Assembly: GCF_018390555.1 (NCBI RefSeq)
Contig: NZ_JAHBGB010000006.1
Span: 1-64,000, forward strand
Direction of reading: 5' to 3'
Source: Ancylobacter oerskovii
Lineage (GTDB): Bacteria; Pseudomonadota; Alphaproteobacteria; Rhizobiales; Xanthobacteraceae
DNA: 64,000 nt
The stretch's first letter is position 1; each line of letters begins with the position of its first letter. The notes below the pieces were generated by a model. That model worked only from the letters and a program-made list of their open reading frames with translations. It was not told where the DNA came from and made no database searches. This document shows, one piece after another, positions 15,396-23,138 of this stretch. A program made the translations under genes and the position numbers.

Positions 15396-17741
15396 ATGGC
15401 TATTGATCCGCTGCCGTCACCGGTCGCGAATGGCGATGTCGTGACTGACAAAGTCGACGAACTCGTCGTGGGTGCGAATGTCCAGGCCGATAAGGTGGCC
15501 ACGCTCGAGGTGCGCGGCGTCACGGCCCGCTATGCCCGGCCGGGTGACGAGGATTTCAGCTGGTCCTCGACCCTGACCGGGCCGGCGAAGGAGCGCCCTC
15601 TCGGTACGGTAGGCCTCTCCGTGAACAATGCTGACATGGGCGCCTCGCTGCGCATTCGCGGCGAGGACGTGCCGCCAGGGCCGGGCTACCTCGACGTCGG
15701 CCTGCGGACGGACTTCGCGGTGGAGGAAGGTCGCACCTATGCCGTCACCTATGTGCTGGCGCGGTCGACCGATCCGACCGATCCCGTCGGCCATGGCGTC
15801 GAAACGCGCATCCAGAACCTCTCCGCCGGTAAGGTTCATGTAAGCAACGCGCGCCTCGGCGACGTGCTGTCGCCCACGGTGGCGGGAGGCGTCATCGCGC
15901 TCACCTTCCTGATCGGCAAGCCGGGGGCACCCGGGACGCTCGCCTACACCATCCCGCCGACGTCGCGGTACATCGTCCCCTATGTCCGGATCTACGGAAA
16001 CGGGCAGGAGACCGACCTCGCCGTCATTGGACGGATCGAGGACGTCACCGACAAGATCGTCGGCGGCGCGGACATCGCCGGGATCCTCACGCGCGTCACC
16101 TCCGTGGAAGGCTCGGTTGCCGGCAAAGCCGACACCACCGCGCTCGCTGCCGAGACGGCCGCCCGTGAAGGCGCCGTGGCGGCGCTCAGCGGCGAGGTGG
16201 CAGGGCTCGCGGCGGATGTCGCGGGCGTTGTCGAGATTGCCGACAACATCCCGATCAAGCAGACGCCGCCGCCGCTTCTCGGTGTGCGCGACAAGATGGG
16301 CTTCCCCATCGCGAAAATCGGTGCGAACTACCTCAGCCAGCCCAAGCTTTGGAAGGTGCGTCCGGGCAAGGGGCTTCGGGTCTTCGACAAGTACGGGTTC
16401 CGCTGGCCGCTCGGTGGCGGATCGACCCCCACGCCGACGCTGACGACCTATCCCACGGCGTATGGCCACTGGCGCGACAACGATGTCATGAGCCGCGTCT
16501 GGTCCGACGACGTGATCATGGGCTTCATTTATTTCGGCCAGAGTTACGAGAAGTTCCGCAACAACTCGGCGGCTCCGGGCGGAGCGGAAACCGTCATTCA
16601 CGGCACGCCGATTCAGCCGGGCTATGCGCTGATGCCGAACATCGGCCTGCACGTCGACGGCAACGCCTTCAGCAGCTTCGTCGACCTCTATGAGCAGCAG
16701 CTACCGGACGTCCCGCTGGCCTCGTCCGAGAGCCCCTGTTCGATGTTTTCGAACAGCGTCCTGACCTACATGCAGACGGCCTTCGGCTTCAAGCGCCAGA
16801 TGGTGTGCCTGTCGGTGGCGGATGTTGGCCAGCCCTGGCGGGTGTTCATGAAGGGCTCGACGTTCTTCGGCCACTTCGAAAACGCTCTTCGGAACTGCAA
16901 GGCGGCGGCCGAGGCGCGCGGCAAGCGCTTCGTTCTCGGCGCCGTGATTTCCTCGCAGGGGCAGAGTGACGGCGTTCCGCACATCGAGGAGCGGGTGCAG
17001 CGCGATATGCGCTGGCAGTTCATGATCGAGGAGGCCGCGCGCCGCATCCTCGGGCAGTCGGATGAGGTGGCACTGGTGCTCCGCGGTGCCGACCGCGCAT
17101 ATGGCTGGAACCGGCTGGCGCCGATGGACGCGGCCCATATCGAGGCCTGCCGCCGCAGTCCGGGCCGCATCCTGCTCGCGGGCCCCGGCTATCCGCACCG
17201 GGGCGGTGGCGAGCACCCTGTCAACGAGGGCTACATGACGCTCGGCCTGGCCGACGCCGATGCGGTGAACCGTGGTCTGCTCGGCGCCAAATTCATCCCG
17301 GTGGTGGCGGACAGCCTCGAGTGGCTCTCGGCCACTCAGTGCCGCATCAACTTCTCCATGGATTCCGCGCGCCAGCTGGTGCTGGACGACGGCACCGGCC
17401 CGGTAACCGCCACCGGCATTGAAACCTCGAAGGGGATTTTCTGCCGCGACGCCACGGATGCCTACGCGGCGGATATTCCCGTCACCTCTGTGACGGTCGG
17501 ATCGAGCGGCTTCACCGCCAGCCCCAACCAGTCGATCTACGTCACTCTCGGCCGGGCCGTGAACCAGCAGGACTTTCTGCTGGGCTACGCCAACTGGCAG
17601 ACCGACGTGACCCTCAACGGCAACACGAAGGCGCGCGGCCTGATCCGCGACGACTTCCCCGGCGAAACCGCCACCGGGCTCTCCTACCAGCATCATCGCT
17701 GGGCCATGCCCTTCATGTTCAACGCGTTCAAGAGGTTCTGA
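15396..17741 (+). CDS. Tail fibre with SGNH/sialate-esterase-like domain
   Basis: A 781-residue protein. Residues 1-220 are beta-rich and 220-290 form a coiled coil (EGSVAGKADTTALAAETAAR), a common trimer-forming fibre neck. From about 360 to 640 an SGNH hydrolase-like domain follows: FIYFGQSYE with Ser383 as likely nucleophile, ISSQGQSDG (around 519-526) in place of the WHQGEsD block, and GGEHPVNEG with His607. The usual Asp before His is Glu here. Such domains remove acetyl groups from capsule or O-antigen sugars. The C-terminal 140 residues are beta-rich. GAGGACAAT precedes the ATG. The esterase activity is an inference. Confidence 0.75.
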   Translation: MAIDPLPSPVANGDVVTDKVDELVVGANVQADKVATLEVRGVTARYARPGDEDFSWSSTLTGPAKERPLGTVGLSVNNADMGASLRIRGEDVPPGPGYLDVGLRTDFAVEEGRTYAVTYVLARSTDPTDPVGHGVETRIQNLSAGKVHVSNARLGDVLSPTVAGGVIALTFLIGKPGAPGTLAYTIPPTSRYIVPYVRIYGNGQETDLAVIGRIEDVTDKIVGGADIAGILTRVTSVEGSVAGKADTTALAAETAAREGAVAALSGEVAGLAADVAGVVEIADNIPIKQTPPPLLGVRDKMGFPIAKIGANYLSQPKLWKVRPGKGLRVFDKYGFRWPLGGGSTPTPTLTTYPTAYGHWRDNDVMSRVWSDDVIMGFIYFGQSYEKFRNNSAAPGGAETVIHGTPIQPGYALMPNIGLHVDGNAFSSFVDLYEQQLPDVPLASSESPCSMFSNSVLTYMQTAFGFKRQMVCLSVADVGQPWRVFMKGSTFFGHFENALRNCKAAAEARGKRFVLGAVISSQGQSDGVPHIEERVQRDMRWQFMIEEAARRILGQSDEVALVLRGADRAYGWNRLAPMDAAHIEACRRSPGRILLAGPGYPHRGGGEHPVNEGYMTLGLADADAVNRGLLGAKFIPVVADSLEWLSATQCRINFSMDSARQLVLDDGTGPVTATGIETSKGIFCRDATDAYAADIPVTSVTVGSSGFTASPNQSIYVTLGRAVNQQDFLLGYANWQTDVTLNGNTKARGLIRDDFPGETATGLSYQHHRWAMPFMFNAFKRF

Positions 17742-17742
17742 C

Positions 17743-18507
17743 ATGCCCGACATCTTCACCCCGGAGGCCGGGGCGCCGCGTGATAATCCCGAGGATATGT
17801 ATTTCGGGGATCAGCACGAGGAGCTGATCTATGCCAACTGGACGCGCAATACCAAGGCGACGGTGCAGCGGAACATGGTGACCGGCGTCGAGGACGCGAC
17901 CGTGGTCGGCGTACCGGTCTACGACACGACCTTCACCCGCTTCCTTCGTGGCGCCAGCTATCTCAACACCAACCGCCCGACCGACGGGGCGTTCACCGTC
18001 ATGATCGCAGCTCGTCTGCCGGATGCCGGGGAATCCATCGCCAGCCCGTCACGCGTGTTCTGCAATTACGCTGCCGGCACGACGGCGGCCGGCAGCGCGG
18101 GCAACACCGGCGTGCATTTCCGGCAGCTCACGACGCCGGGCGTGCTGACGTTCTCCATCCAGACGCAGCTGGCGGGTGGGTCGTTCTCTCGCTCCAGCAT
18201 CGACACGATCCCTTACACGACCAATGTCTGGGAGATCTTCACGCTCAAATTGCGCGACCGCAACGCGGCGGCGAAGGCCATGCTGGCAAACTATGCGACG
18301 CAGATCACCTTCCCGGGTGGCCGGTTCTACGACCCTATCGCAACGCCCATGGCGTTCGGTTCCACCACAGAGGCCGTCACCACCGGCGCCCGGCTCGATC
18401 TTGCGGCGGCGGTGTGGTCCGACAGCTGGCTTGAGGACGCCGATGAGGCCGCGCTGCTCGCCGACTTCCGGGCTAAAGTGGGGTTGGATATCCCCTCACT
18501 TGCCTGA
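17743..18507 (+). CDS. Fibre-associated structural protein
   Basis: A 254-residue protein starting one base after the fibre stop, so co-translated with it. The composition (many Thr, Ala, Gly; FTVMIAARLPDAGES and WEIFTLKLRDRN) suggests a jelly-roll or lectin-like beta sandwich, perhaps a carbohydrate-binding or chaperone partner of the fibre. No family can be named with confidence. A strong terminator 26 bases downstream ends this gene run. Confidence 0.6.
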   Translation: MPDIFTPEAGAPRDNPEDMYFGDQHEELIYANWTRNTKATVQRNMVTGVEDATVVGVPVYDTTFTRFLRGASYLNTNRPTDGAFTVMIAARLPDAGESIASPSRVFCNYAAGTTAAGSAGNTGVHFRQLTTPGVLTFSIQTQLAGGSFSRSSIDTIPYTTNVWEIFTLKLRDRNAAAKAMLANYATQITFPGGRFYDPIATPMAFGSTTEAVTTGARLDLAAAVWSDSWLEDADEAALLADFRAKVGLDIPSLA

Positions 18508-18533
18508 GCGCCAACCCGCATAGCCGTCCACCC

Positions 18534-18556
18534 GCCGCCCGCTGGGCGGCTTTTTG
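18534..18556 (+). terminator. Rho-independent terminator of the tail operon
   Basis: A perfect seven-pair stem GCCGCCC/GGGCGGC with a three-base loop is followed by TTTTT. It ends the tail gene run. Confidence 0.9.
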
Positions 18557-18571
18557 TTGTATGGTGTTGGC

Positions 18572-18934
18572 ATGGATATTGATGACGTCGTTGTGCAGGT
18601 GATGCTAGGCGTTTCGCCTCAGCAAACGGCTGATATGATTGAAGCCGCCATGGACCGCTATAGGACAATTAGCTTCCTCGGCGGCTACGATCCTCGTCAT
18701 GTTGCTGGCGAGCTATTCTCTCTGATGCGGCGCGTTGGCGACCTCACCGATCTTTCCATAAGTGATCAGATGCGCTCGATTGGGGGCGAAACACTAGAAC
18801 ACGATATGTTGCTTGCGGACCCGTTCGAGCCGAATGAGTATTGCGGTCCGATATCGCCGGGAGAAAAAGCATTGATAGAGATGTACCAAGCTATGCTGAG
18901 CGCTAGTCAATTAGCAAATCAGGGAGGTGAATAA
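18572..18934 (+). CDS. Small acidic hypothetical protein (accessory)
   Basis: A 120-residue acidic, helical protein (MDIDDVVVQVMLGVSPQQTA at the start). ATG 18572 lies only 16 bases after the terminator T run, so there is little room for a promoter and expression may depend on read-through. Base composition is lower in GC than the tail genes. Its end overlaps the end of the convergent MltR-like gene by 24 bases. Family unknown; probably an accessory gene. Confidence 0.5.
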   Translation: MDIDDVVVQVMLGVSPQQTADMIEAAMDRYRTISFLGGYDPRHVAGELFSLMRRVGDLTDLSISDQMRSIGGETLEHDMLLADPFEPNEYCGPISPGEKALIEMYQAMLSASQLANQGGE

Positions 18935-19495
18935 GAGAATTATTGCGGAGAGGTATCGACCACGATTGGTTGCAATATTTGGTAGATGAAAGTCCGCAAC
19001 GCCGAATCCATGCGAATCAACAACACTGAGATTTGGCTGTCCTTCATATTGGTAAAAATCCTTATCGAACTTGAATATATTTAGCTTTTTCAAATCATCT
19101 ACAGTCACGATGGTTAGCTTATTGATTCGACCTGAAATGTCTGGATCATCAAATGAGGTGCGAATTCTATGAGAAAATTTATTTCTTACGTTTGACACGA
19201 TTTTTAAATTTACAATAATTTCTTGATGAATTATTCCGGTAAAGCTGGCAAAATTTATTTTGTTAGCATTTCGACTCAATACGCCGTTATCGCCAAGCAT
19301 TGCCTTAATTGCATCCTGATTTGCGTTTGGGTACTTTTTCTTTATGTACTCTCCTAGGTGCTCATCAAGAATTGCAGTCCCGACTATGCAAAGTTCATAG
19401 TCGCTCTTGTCGTGCAGCTCTACGAGAACGTCTCTCAATTGTTGAAAATTCTCATAGGTCAATATTGCCACTATCAACGCTCCCGCCGGCTTCAT
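18911..19495 (-). CDS. MltR (mannitol repressor)-like protein, AT-rich
   Basis: The 194-residue product resembles the MltR family: a SDYELCIVGTAILDEHLGEY helix, a LSRNANKINFASFTGII stretch, and VSNVRNKFSHR with SFDDPDI. In other family members this fold does not bind DNA itself; its role outside mannitol operons is unknown. The gene is clearly more AT-rich than its surroundings and has unlike codon use, a sign of recent transfer. It runs against the phage late genes, as morons do. An AGG ribosome site lies before ATG 19495. Confidence 0.65.
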   Translation of the reverse strand: MKPAGALIVAILTYENFQQLRDVLVELHDKSDYELCIVGTAILDEHLGEYIKKKYPNANQDAIKAMLGDNGVLSRNANKINFASFTGIIHQEIIVNLKIVSNVRNKFSHRIRTSFDDPDISGRINKLTIVTVDDLKKLNIFKFDKDFYQYEGQPNLSVVDSHGFGVADFHLPNIATNRGRYLSAIILLFTSLIC

Positions 19496-19579
19496 TGCCT
19501 AAGGCGCCAATGTTAAGGGAGAAACATTAGGTCCAATTCCTACACTTCTGTCGAGTCTATACGCCGCTCGCCGGTCGGC

Positions 19580-19762
19580 CTAGAGCCGCGGCTGGCGCAG
19601 CGCTCTGTGTGCGGTCAGCCAGTCGGGCCAACCGAAGAAGTGCTGGAATGCCACACAGAACAGGGTAACCGCTGCGACCACGATCATGACCTGAAGGTGG
19701 CGTCGCGATGGCGGGCGGCGCGCCCACATGGCCATACGCATCAGCAGTCGGGCGAGGTCCAT
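19580..19762 (-). CDS. Small single-pass membrane protein
   Basis: A 60-residue protein with a basic N-terminus (PPSRRHLQ) and one strong transmembrane segment (VMIVVAAVTLFCVAFQHFFG). AAAGGAG lies at good distance before ATG 19762, which fixes the start. It follows the DUF2934 gene on the same strand with a 64-base gap and may be co-transcribed. Its place near the lysis genes could suggest a lysis or exclusion role, but nothing in the sequence proves it. Confidence 0.6.
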   Translation of the reverse strand: MDLARLLMRMAMWARRPPSRRHLQVMIVVAAVTLFCVAFQHFFGWPDWLTAHRALRQPRL

Positions 19763-19826
19763 TCGATCGCTCCTTTGGTGCGGACGGCGGGGGTCTCGAA
19801 CCCGCGCTCTGTAGCGCCGGCGCTCT

Positions 19827-20048
19827 TCAACCTCGTGCGTCGCCCTTCGGGTTGCCCGCAACGGCAGCGGCTTGCTGCTCAGCAGCCCTCGCGCGTCTCC
19901 TGACGATGGCCTTTTCTACCAATTCCTTGGCCTGAAACCAGTGGCGCTCAGCTTGGCCATCTGGGCGCCCCTCCTTTTCCCAAAGACTATGGGCTCTTAT
20001 GCGCACCTGCTCTTCCCGTTGCCATGCCCGCTCTTCGCGCCCGCTCAT
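19827..20048 (-). CDS. DUF2934-family small protein
   Basis: A 73-residue, strongly charged protein whose core IRAHSLWEKEGRPDGQAERH followed by WFQAKELV is the hallmark of DUF2934, a family common in Hyphomicrobiales chromosomes and plasmids. The function of the family is not known. ATG 20048 gives the full domain; a longer in-frame reading upstream has no support. It is divergent from the endolysin gene, with 90 bases between the two starts. Confidence 0.75.
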   Translation of the reverse strand: MSGREERAWQREEQVRIRAHSLWEKEGRPDGQAERHWFQAKELVEKAIVRRRARAAEQQAAAVAGNPKGDARG

Positions 20049-20138
20049 AGTTTTCTCCACACCAGCGTGTTTGTCCGACAGCCTAACCGAGCCCATCACC
20101 GGCTCGATGACGGTTTTCCGATCAGCGGAGATGAAAGA

Positions 20139-20846
20139 ATGAACACACGGGAGCTGCAAACGCGGCTCACGGCGCTTGGCTATGCGCCGGGGCCGATCGA
20201 TGGCGTTATGGGCCTGAAGACGCGGGCCGCGACCGTCGCGTTTCAGCGGGCGGCGGGGCTGTACCCCGACGGCGTCGCCGGGCCCAAGACCGAGGCGGCG
20301 CTGATGGCGGCCATCGAGGCGCGGACGGCCGATGCCACGCCGGCGCCGGTGCGCCAGAGCATGAGCGCGATCGGCCTTGCCGTGCTCATCAGCCGCGAGG
20401 CGCGCAAGCTGACGGCTTATCGGGACACCAAGGGCATCTGGACCATCGGCATCGGCCATACCGCCGCCGCCGGCGCGCCGATCCCCTATCAGGGGCTCAC
20501 GATCACCGCGGCCGAGGCGGACGCCATCTTTGCCCGCGACCTCACCCAGTACGAGGACGCGGTGCGCGCCGCCATCAAGGTGCCGCTCGCCCATCACCAA
20601 TTCGATGCGCTGGCCTCGGTTTGCTACAACATTGGCACCGGCGGCTTTGCGGGCGCGACGTTCGTCAAGCGCATCAATGCCGGCGAGAGCTCGGCCCGGA
20701 TCCGCGCCGCCATCCTCATGTGGCGCAAACCGGCGGAGATCATCTCCCGCCGCACCGGCGAGGCGGACCAGTTCGTCACGCCCTACAGCGTTTCGCTTCC
20801 CAAGGCCCGGTCCACCGATGCCCGGCCGATCAGTCTCGCTGCCTGA
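20139..20846 (+). CDS. Endolysin: peptidoglycan-binding domain plus GH24 lysozyme
   Basis: The 235-residue product has an N-terminal peptidoglycan-binding domain (residues 1-60: LQTRLTALGYAPGPIDGVMG) and a T4-type lysozyme domain (GH24) after residue 75. The catalytic triad spacing of T4 lysozyme is kept: Glu87, Asp96 and Thr102 in EARKLTAYRDTKGIWTIGIG. It cuts the glycan chain of the cell wall at lysis. No signal peptide or anchor is seen, so it should need the holin. GGAG is 8 bases before ATG 20139. A HEPN cassette is inserted between it and the holin gene. Confidence 0.92.
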   Translation: MNTRELQTRLTALGYAPGPIDGVMGLKTRAATVAFQRAAGLYPDGVAGPKTEAALMAAIEARTADATPAPVRQSMSAIGLAVLISREARKLTAYRDTKGIWTIGIGHTAAAGAPIPYQGLTITAAEADAIFARDLTQYEDAVRAAIKVPLAHHQFDALASVCYNIGTGGFAGATFVKRINAGESSARIRAAILMWRKPAEIISRRTGEADQFVTPYSVSLPKARSTDARPISLAA

Positions 20847-20873
20847 ATGGTCATCCTCTTCTTGGAGAATCTC

Positions 20874-20914
20874 GGAGGTAATGACACCATCCCCACAAGT
20901 CGGGGGATGGCGTG
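20874..20914 (+). promoter_or_regulatory. Hairpin between a strong ribosome site and the HEPN start codon
   Basis: GGAGG (20874-20878) stands 33 bases before the GTG at 20912, too far to work directly. Between them lies a perfect eight-pair hairpin CCATCCCC/GGGGATGG (20887-20910, loop of eight). If folded, it leaves about nine bases between ribosome site and start, the optimal distance. A comparable arrangement is known for T4 gene 38. The function here is an inference. Confidence 0.45.
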
Positions 20915-21373
20915 GAATTCCAGACGGCGGACACGATTGATGGCTGGCTGGAGCTAGCACGGGTGGCGAGACGCATGGCAGAGATGGCCATGAGCGAACC
21001 AATGACGCGCAATGCTGCGTGGGCCCATGCGGGTTTTGCCTGTGAATGTCTGCTCAAGGCATCCATCATGGCAAAGGAGCGATTGAATCGCTTCCCGGAC
21101 CGGCGAGAGAGGCGTGAATTGTATGTCCATGACCTCGGCGCCCTCGCCAAACTGTTGGGCGTGCAAATAGGTCCAATGGATGAAGTGGCCCCCGCTTGGA
21201 TGGTTGCGCTGGAATGGCGCAGGGATCATGCTTATGTTGATGGACGTATGCCCGTGGCTGTTGTCCAAGGCTTGTTTGACGCGGTGTTCTCTGATGGAGG
21301 TGTTGGCGAATGGATAGTCCGCAACTACCTCAGAAATTATACGACGCCGGGAGGCAGTATTTTTCCCAGTTAA
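20912..21373 (+). CDS. HEPN-domain-like protein (candidate RNase toxin)
   Basis: The 153-residue product is helical. AAWAHAGFACECLLKASIMA resembles the first HEPN helix pair, and RRELYVHDLGALAKLLG carries Arg68-x4-His73, the R-x4-6-H active-site motif of HEPN RNases. The C-terminal WRRDHAYVDGR is also usual in the family. GTG 20912 is the chosen start because the HEPN fold would otherwise be cut. The next gene starts inside this one by 64 bases, so the two form a cassette placed between endolysin and holin. HEPN proteins often act as toxins or defence effectors; the role here is inferred. Confidence 0.65.
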   Translation: MEFQTADTIDGWLELARVARRMAEMAMSEPMTRNAAWAHAGFACECLLKASIMAKERLNRFPDRRERRELYVHDLGALAKLLGVQIGPMDEVAPAWMVALEWRRDHAYVDGRMPVAVVQGLFDAVFSDGGVGEWIVRNYLRNYTTPGGSIFPS

Positions 21374-21780
21374 AAGAACTTGGATTGCGGCCTGAAGGTC
21401 TGATGTGGGTGTGGGATAACACACGCAGCCAGTTCATCCTCATGATGATCTGGTCCGGCATTGATCGCGTAGGCCCATTGGCTGTGGCCAAGATGCTTTT
21501 TAAGGCATACAGGGCTTCTGCGCTGACACAAGATATCGATCCGTTTACGGTCCATGTGCGCAGTAACAAAGAAGTTTTGGCAGCGCGCATGAACGACGCT
21601 ATCGCCACCGGAGCCGACGAGTATCAGCTGCTGCGGAAGGATCGGGAGCATCCCGATGAATTCCTGTATCAGTGGGCGAAGCCTTGGATTTATACGCTTT
21701 CAGAGAAGCGGAGATCCGCAGTGGATACCTCGCGCGATTGGAAGCGCTTTTCTGGCAACATCGAGAAGCTTGCCGCCTGA
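21310..21780 (+). CDS. Unknown partner of the HEPN-like protein
   Basis: A 156-residue soluble protein with a helical first half (LPQKLYDAGRQYFSQLKELG) and a basic C-terminal half. GGAGG nine bases before ATG 21310 fixes the start inside the HEPN gene, so expression of the two is linked. I do not recognise a family. As the second gene of a tightly linked pair it may be an antitoxin, sensor or second effector. A terminator follows 27 bases downstream. Confidence 0.6.
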   Translation: MDSPQLPQKLYDAGRQYFSQLKELGLRPEGLMWVWDNTRSQFILMMIWSGIDRVGPLAVAKMLFKAYRASALTQDIDPFTVHVRSNKEVLAARMNDAIATGADEYQLLRKDREHPDEFLYQWAKPWIYTLSEKRRSAVDTSRDWKRFSGNIEKLAA

Positions 21781-21807
21781 GGCGCCTCACATACTTCTTG
21801 ACCAAAA

Positions 21808-21833
21808 GGCCCCGCTGTAAGCGGGGCCTTTTT
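21808..21833 (+). terminator. Rho-independent terminator after the HEPN cassette
   Basis: A perfect nine-pair stem GGCCCCGCT/AGCGGGGCC with loop GTA is followed by TTTTT. It separates the HEPN cassette from the holin gene. Confidence 0.92.
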
Positions 21834-21847
21834 CATTGGAGATCATC

Positions 21848-22228
21848 ATGAGCACGACCACGAAGGCCACGGCGAACGCCGTGCTGGCCACCTTGACGCC
21901 TGCCATCGCCGCCGCGACGCATCGTGCTGTCGCACAGACGGCTTCCGGCCTCGGCGGCACCGAGGCCTCTGTCATCGCAAAGGAGGTGGCGAAGGAGACC
22001 GCCGCCGTGGTCGTCAACCAGACGAACAATGAGCCCTGGTACCAGAGCCGCGTGACGTTGGGCGCCATCCTCGCGGCGCTCGCCGGCATTCTCGGGCTGT
22101 TCGGCTGGGCCTTCCCGGCCGAGATGCAGGGCAAGGTGATCGACCTTATCGTCGCCCTCGGCCCGGTCATCGGCGCGGCCCTGGCGCTCTATGGCCGCTG
22201 GGCCGCCAAGAAGCCGCTGGGCTCCTGA
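21848..22228 (+). CDS. Putative holin
   Basis: The 126-residue product has an alanine-rich helical N-terminus and two transmembrane segments (VTLGAILAALAGILGLFGWA and VIDLIVALGPVIGAALALYG), followed by a short basic tail RWAAKKPLGS. Size, two spans and nearness to the endolysin gene fit a class II holin, which would open the inner membrane for the endolysin. GGAG precedes ATG 21848. The assignment rests on topology and context, not on a named family. Confidence 0.65.
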   Translation: MSTTTKATANAVLATLTPAIAAATHRAVAQTASGLGGTEASVIAKEVAKETAAVVVNQTNNEPWYQSRVTLGAILAALAGILGLFGWAFPAEMQGKVIDLIVALGPVIGAALALYGRWAAKKPLGS

Positions 22229-22289
22229 CGACGTCTCACCCGCTGCGCATGAGGTGCCTGTGATGCCCAACTCGGAAAGGGGGGCGGCA

Positions 22290-22898
22290 ATGGACCAAGA
22301 CAGCCGGCAGTCCTTCGATGTTCTTGACACCCGCCTGCGCGCCAATGAGCGCGGGCTTGCCGATGTGCAGTCGACCATGCGGGATGGGTTCGCTGAACTC
22401 ACCCGCCAGATCGGCACGCAGTACACCAAGTTCGAGCAGGCGATGGCCGCTCAGGGGGCGCGGTTCGAGCAGCAGATCAACGCACAGAATGCATTGATCG
22501 AGAAGCGGAGCGAGCCGAAGTTCCAGATTTACGCAATCATCATCCCGATCATCCTCGCCGCCGTCGGCTTCGTCTGGGCGATCCTCCAAACGCAGATCTC
22601 CTCCAAGCTCAATCAGGAGACCTTCGTCGTCGCCACCGAGAGGGCGAAGGAAACCCGCCAGGGGCAGGAGAAGGCTGTCGAAGCCATCGTGGCGAAGATG
22701 GTGCCGTTCGAGGTCCACAAGATCCAGTGGGATGCACAGGCCTCTGAGAACGCCAGCCTTCAGCGGCAGATCGACGAGGTGAAGCGGAGCTCCGCCGACA
22801 CCTATTCGGCGCGTGACGTCATCCTGCGGCTGGAAAGCCGCCAGCGGGAGCTTGAGGATTTGGTGATGCGGGGGCGGGTCGGTGCCGCTTCCCCCTGA
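22290..22898 (+). CDS. Single-span coiled-coil membrane protein of the lysis region
   Basis: The 202-residue protein has an N-terminal coiled coil, one transmembrane segment (YAIIIPIILAAVGFVWAILQ, about residues 87-106) and a long C-terminal coiled coil (ENASLQRQIDEVKRSS). ATG 22290 is chosen because GGGGGG lies just before it; ATG 22263 is in frame. The position after the holin and the topology recall spanins or lysis accessory proteins, but neither a lipoprotein signal nor a known family is seen. Confidence 0.65.
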   Translation: MDQDSRQSFDVLDTRLRANERGLADVQSTMRDGFAELTRQIGTQYTKFEQAMAAQGARFEQQINAQNALIEKRSEPKFQIYAIIIPIILAAVGFVWAILQTQISSKLNQETFVVATERAKETRQGQEKAVEAIVAKMVPFEVHKIQWDAQASENASLQRQIDEVKRSSADTYSARDVILRLESRQRELEDLVMRGRVGAASP

Positions 22899-23073
22899 GG
22901 CTTGCATCCTTCGTGTGCCTGGCGCGGATTGGGCTGTGCTCGATCTCGCGACCGGGCGCATCCTTCTGACACGCGGACACAACGACATCATCGGATCGGT
23001 GGAGGATCTGCGGCGCTCGCCCGCGCGCTCCTTGCTGCCAGCGATCAGGTGGCAGGAGGTGCAATGGTCATGA
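22882..23073 (+). CDS. Possible small phage protein
   Basis: A 63-residue reading frame starting with GTG inside the end of the previous gene (17 bases of overlap). The segment WAVLDLATGRILLTRGHNDI looks like a folded beta hairpin. No ribosome site is obvious and no family is recognised, so this is a low-confidence call supported mainly by the tight packing of phage genes. Confidence 0.35.
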   Translation: MPLPPEACILRVPGADWAVLDLATGRILLTRGHNDIIGSVEDLRRSPARSLLPAIRWQEVQWS

Positions 23074-23138
23074 CCGGACGAAAGCCGCGTGCTTCAATCT
23101 GCGCTGTGGATTGAAGCGCATCGGCGCGAGGAGGACAA

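Noticed and set aside
19785..19870. tRNA-like sequence on the minus strand (GGGTTCGAGACCCCCG followed by GTCCGCACC)
   Set aside because: It looks like the 3' end of tRNA-Leu, but the T stem, acceptor stem and spacing do not fit a cloverleaf, and its 5' half is the end of the DUF2934 gene.
20881..20940. 19-codon frame directly after GGAGGTA
   Set aside because: The ribosome site is only two bases from this ATG, too close for efficient start; the hairpin reading towards the HEPN GTG is more sensible.
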